From assembly GCF_038050375.1 (NCBI RefSeq), contig NZ_CP150886.1, forward strand, positions 2,769,318 through 2,833,317: DNA of 64,000 nt, read 5' to 3'. How positions within the stretch are numbered: position 1 is the stretch's first letter; every line of letters begins with the position of its first letter. This document shows positions 62,015 through 64,000 of this stretch, piece after piece. The position numbers were made by a program, and so were the translations under genes. This stretch comes from Okeanomitos corallinicola TIOX110. Lineage in GTDB: Bacteria > Cyanobacteriota > Cyanobacteriia > Cyanobacteriales > Nostocaceae. The notes under the pieces were generated by a model. It was not told the origin of the DNA. It was given only the letters and a program-made list of their open reading frames with translations, and searched no databases.

Positions 62015-63360
62015 GCAGACTAAACATCATAGTTCCAAAAAACATAGACAAATATCTCATGCCTTTCATTTGCCGGGAATAACCCCGACGGGGCGGACTA
62101 CAACGCCCTCTATCCCTAGACTAAATGCTGTCGGGACTACTTTACGTAAAATATTCAAACTACCATTGACATCAGCATGAATCAATAAACCATTACCTGC
62201 TCTATAAAGTTTAGTTTTGATTCTGCGACCACTAAATTTAACTTCTTTCGAGTCAACTTTGCCATAAGTAGGAATCACATCTTGGTCTAAAAAAGAAGCT
62301 ACACTAGTGTAAGACTCCTCAGAAACCAATACATTTATCCCCACTAATTTCGCTTTATAACTCAACTGCTGTACAAATCGAGTATGGGGAATACAAACAA
62401 AGTTTTGATTATTTCTACTGCCCAAATTCCCATTCTGTTTCCACAAGGGATTTTGACCTATTACTAAAGTGCCAATCCCACACTTGACTAAATGGTTAAT
62501 AATTAAGCGACTGGCTTTATGCAGATAATCATCTACTCGAAAATTCCGTTTTTTAGTTAAACTTTGTAGTCGTTTAGAGGTCTTTTGATGTGCAGGTAGT
62601 AAAGATTGTAAATTGGCTTTTCTTTGATTATAATAACGATTAATTGATTTGATAATCCGCCCGGAAACCAGAACTGGTATAAATCTCGGCTGGTTTGATG
62701 TTAAGGTTGCTAGATTATCTATTCCTAAATCAATCGCTGCTATGGAATTAGGGTCTAAACCATAATCTGTTTCCTCTTTTTCATAGACAACTTCTACTAC
62801 ATAATGGTCAATCTTGGGGACAATTCTTACTTGATTTAGATAACAATAATCTACTTTTGTAGGAATGTGAATCTGTGTTTGTGACAGATGAATCAACCCA
62901 GATTTCATTTTGGGTTTACTCACTGCTTGGGCTGTATAAACTAATAAATGTCTGCCTTTTTCTTTGTGTTTATATTTAGGTAATTTGGGTCTGCCTAAAA
63001 ATTTAGATTTATCTGAGGCATAAGCTTTAATTGCTGCAAAAAAAGATGACCAGTTGCGATGTAGTCCTAATAATACTTGTTGGGCAACTTTGGCTGGTAA
63101 GGCCTGGTATGGTTCTGTCGCTTTTAATTGTTTTGCTAAACAATTGTAGTCAAGATATTTTTGAGCAAAGATGAAACTTTGGCGAATGTGAAAGTTAGCA
63201 TAATTGTAGAGGTTTTTGGCAGCAAAACATAATTTATCAATCTCCTGATAATGGGGATGATTTCTTTGAATGATATGCCGCTCTACTACTTGCATACACT
63301 AGCTAGTTTCTATGAATATTCGCCCATGTATACTAACATATCTTCGGGCTGATAATGCAC
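62015..63360 (-). mobile_element. Solo tnpB element (IS1341-like, IS200/IS605 group)
   Basis: The element consists of tnpB with flanks and no tnpA transposase. Its right end, after the tnpB stop, shares TTTTTxGAACTAT with the relic beside psbV (to about 62015). On the left a possible end hairpin (GCCC...GGGC at 63327-63352) precedes the gene. Boundaries are estimates. TnpB-only elements depend on tnpA in trans for movement. Confidence 0.6.
62066..63295 (-). CDS. tnpB: TnpB-family RNA-guided nuclease-like protein
   Basis: This is a 409-residue TnpB of the IS891/IS1136/IS1341 kind. An N-terminal WED/helical part is followed by the RuvC fold with Asp189 (AAIDLGIDNL) and the last acidic block Asp375 (HADVNGSLNI). 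At the usual second position the sequence reads VIGQNPLWKQN (Gln281 region) rather than a glutamate. A nearby EESYTS (Glu326/327) may replace it, as reported for TnpBs with rearranged catalytic sites. The zinc-ribbon CxxC pairs are absent (SFLDQDVIP and FSGRRIKTKLY in their place). Active TnpB cuts DNA guided by an omega RNA from the element's 3' end. Activity here is uncertain. Confidence 0.88.
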   Translation of the reverse strand: MQVVERHIIQRNHPHYQEIDKLCFAAKNLYNYANFHIRQSFIFAQKYLDYNCLAKQLKATEPYQALPAKVAQQVLLGLHRNWSSFFAAIKAYASDKSKFLGRPKLPKYKHKEKGRHLLVYTAQAVSKPKMKSGLIHLSQTQIHIPTKVDYCYLNQVRIVPKIDHYVVEVVYEKEETDYGLDPNSIAAIDLGIDNLATLTSNQPRFIPVLVSGRIIKSINRYYNQRKANLQSLLPAHQKTSKRLQSLTKKRNFRVDDYLHKASRLIINHLVKCGIGTLVIGQNPLWKQNGNLGSRNNQNFVCIPHTRFVQQLSYKAKLVGINVLVSEESYTSVASFLDQDVIPTYGKVDSKEVKFSGRRIKTKLYRAGNGLLIHADVNGSLNILRKVVPTAFSLGIEGVVVRPVGVIPGK

Positions 63361-63620
63361 AAAATTCTTGCTCAGTTCTCTTTGCACAAGAAAGTCTATA
63401 TGAGTGATTTTAGCTGACTTCTGTGTAATTAATGACTAGAGATGACTATATTTGTCTATAAATTCGGCGAAGTTTACCAATACCTAGTATGTGTACCCAA
63501 TGGAAGTTGAATTTATTGATGAATTGAGATCTAATACATTAGGAAAACATGAAATTCATCAGTTTTGCTCGAATTAGCTGTGTGTTTGTTTTGTTAAAAA
63601 CTCAACAACAAAAATAGGTT
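63296..63620. other. Intergenic region, 325 bp, between tnpB and mscS
   Basis: The left 60 nt probably belong to the mobile element (GCCC/GGGC and GAATATTC palindromes). The rest is AT-rich, without a gene, and must carry the promoter of the MscS gene. Confidence 0.5.
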
Positions 63621-64000
63621 ATGAATTTTCAAGAAATTACACAAGTTGCGATCGCACTGTTGACTACTTTAGGTCTCAAAGTAGTTGGTGCGATTATACT
63701 CTTCTTTATTGGTCTGAAATTAATTGAATTTTGTACGAGGTTTTTAAAACGTATCTTTAGAAGCCAACAGATTGAACCAACACTGATTACCTATCTATTA
63801 AACATCATTTCGGTAACCTTAAGAATTGTTTTAATTGTGGCAATTCTTGGCTTTTTTGGGATTGAAACAACTTCATTTGCTGCATTACTAGCTGCTGTTG
63901 GTATTGCTATTGGTGCTGCATGGGGTGGACTATTGGCTAACTTTGCAGCAGGAGCATTTTTAATTATTTTCCAGCCTTTCAAAGTTGGTGATTTTATTAC
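63621..64000 (+). CDS. MscS-family mechanosensitive channel, 5' part (cut by window end)
   Basis: Only the first 126 codons are in the window. They encode an opening helix and a second membrane span (VVGAIILFFIGLKLIEFC), then the pore-lining TM3 region with the Gly/Ala pattern AAVGIAIGAAWGGLLANFAAG. The start of the beta domain, IIFQPFKVGDFI, is the hallmark of MscS. These channels release osmolytes under hypo-osmotic shock. Start ATG at 63621. The rest of the gene lies beyond the window, so size and further domains are unknown. Confidence 0.9.
   Translation, partial: MNFQEITQVAIALLTTLGLKVVGAIILFFIGLKLIEFCTRFLKRIFRSQQIEPTLITYLLNIISVTLRIVLIVAILGFFGIETTSFAALLAAVGIAIGAAWGGLLANFAAGAFLIIFQPFKVGDFI

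Overview
The window is chromosomal DNA of an AT-rich, filamentous, heterocyst-type cyanobacterium (order Nostocales; Anabaena/Dolichospermum-like). The evidence is a full oxygenic photosynthesis toolkit (pcyA, cyanoP, psbM, psbK, psbV, petE, petJ, chlP) together with genes typical of diazotrophic filaments: a HetI-type phosphopantetheinyl transferase, cyanophycin synthetase 2 and sucrose synthase. It also has about two dozen HIP1 octamers (GCGATCGC) and many heptanucleotide tandem repeats, both characteristic of this group. No rRNA, CRISPR array, prophage or plasmid replication gene was seen.

Layout. 0-8.4 kb: bilin synthesis (pcyA), maf, cyanoP, hetI, cphA2, DAHP synthase, DUF1823 and a secreted dienelactone hydrolase. 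8.6-18.9 kb: an M3 oligopeptidase, then an accessory locus of two secreted CHAT (caspase-like) proteins flanking a TpsB outer-membrane transporter. The larger CHAT protein carries a two-partner-secretion domain and has an anomalous glycosyltransferase-like 5' end that looks like the result of a frameshift. 19-24 kb: a tandem universal stress protein, the small photosystem II genes psbM and psbK around a 2Fe-2S ferredoxin, then tgt and cobS. 24.4-26 kb: a PIN-type toxin-antitoxin pair, two gene remnants and a cloverleaf-like palindromic element. 26-34.4 kb: chlP, yidD with a cysteine-rich tail, an orphan cysA, a seven-bladed WD40 protein and susA. 34.7-46.8 kb: mostly housekeeping and membrane genes (peptidoglycan-binding protein, cax, GH57, holA, 2H phosphoesterase, an RDD/SpoIIM membrane cluster, HNH nuclease). 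46.9-47.3 kb: a candidate structured RNA with its own promoter and terminator. 48.6-55.7 kb: a GAF histidine-kinase-like protein whose H-box histidine is missing, a SRPBCC protein, tRNA-Glu, a Na+/H+ antiporter and a TonB-like protein. 55.8-57.6 kb: the electron carriers petJ, petE and psbV. 58-64 kb: accD, prepilin peptidase, leuB, a solo tnpB and the start of an mscS gene.

How the genes work together. Plastocyanin and cytochrome c6 are the alternative lumenal electron carriers between cytochrome b6f and photosystem I, and PsbV, PsbM, PsbK and CyanoP serve photosystem II. PcyA and ChlP supply phycobilin and the phytyl chain of chlorophyll. CphA2 and SusA belong to nitrogen and carbon storage and exchange in heterocystous filaments. 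The least explained parts are the TPS/CHAT locus, the candidate RNA at 46.9-47.3 kb, the kinase with a HIP1 octamer in place of its H-box, and the TnpB element with a second, decayed copy beside psbV.
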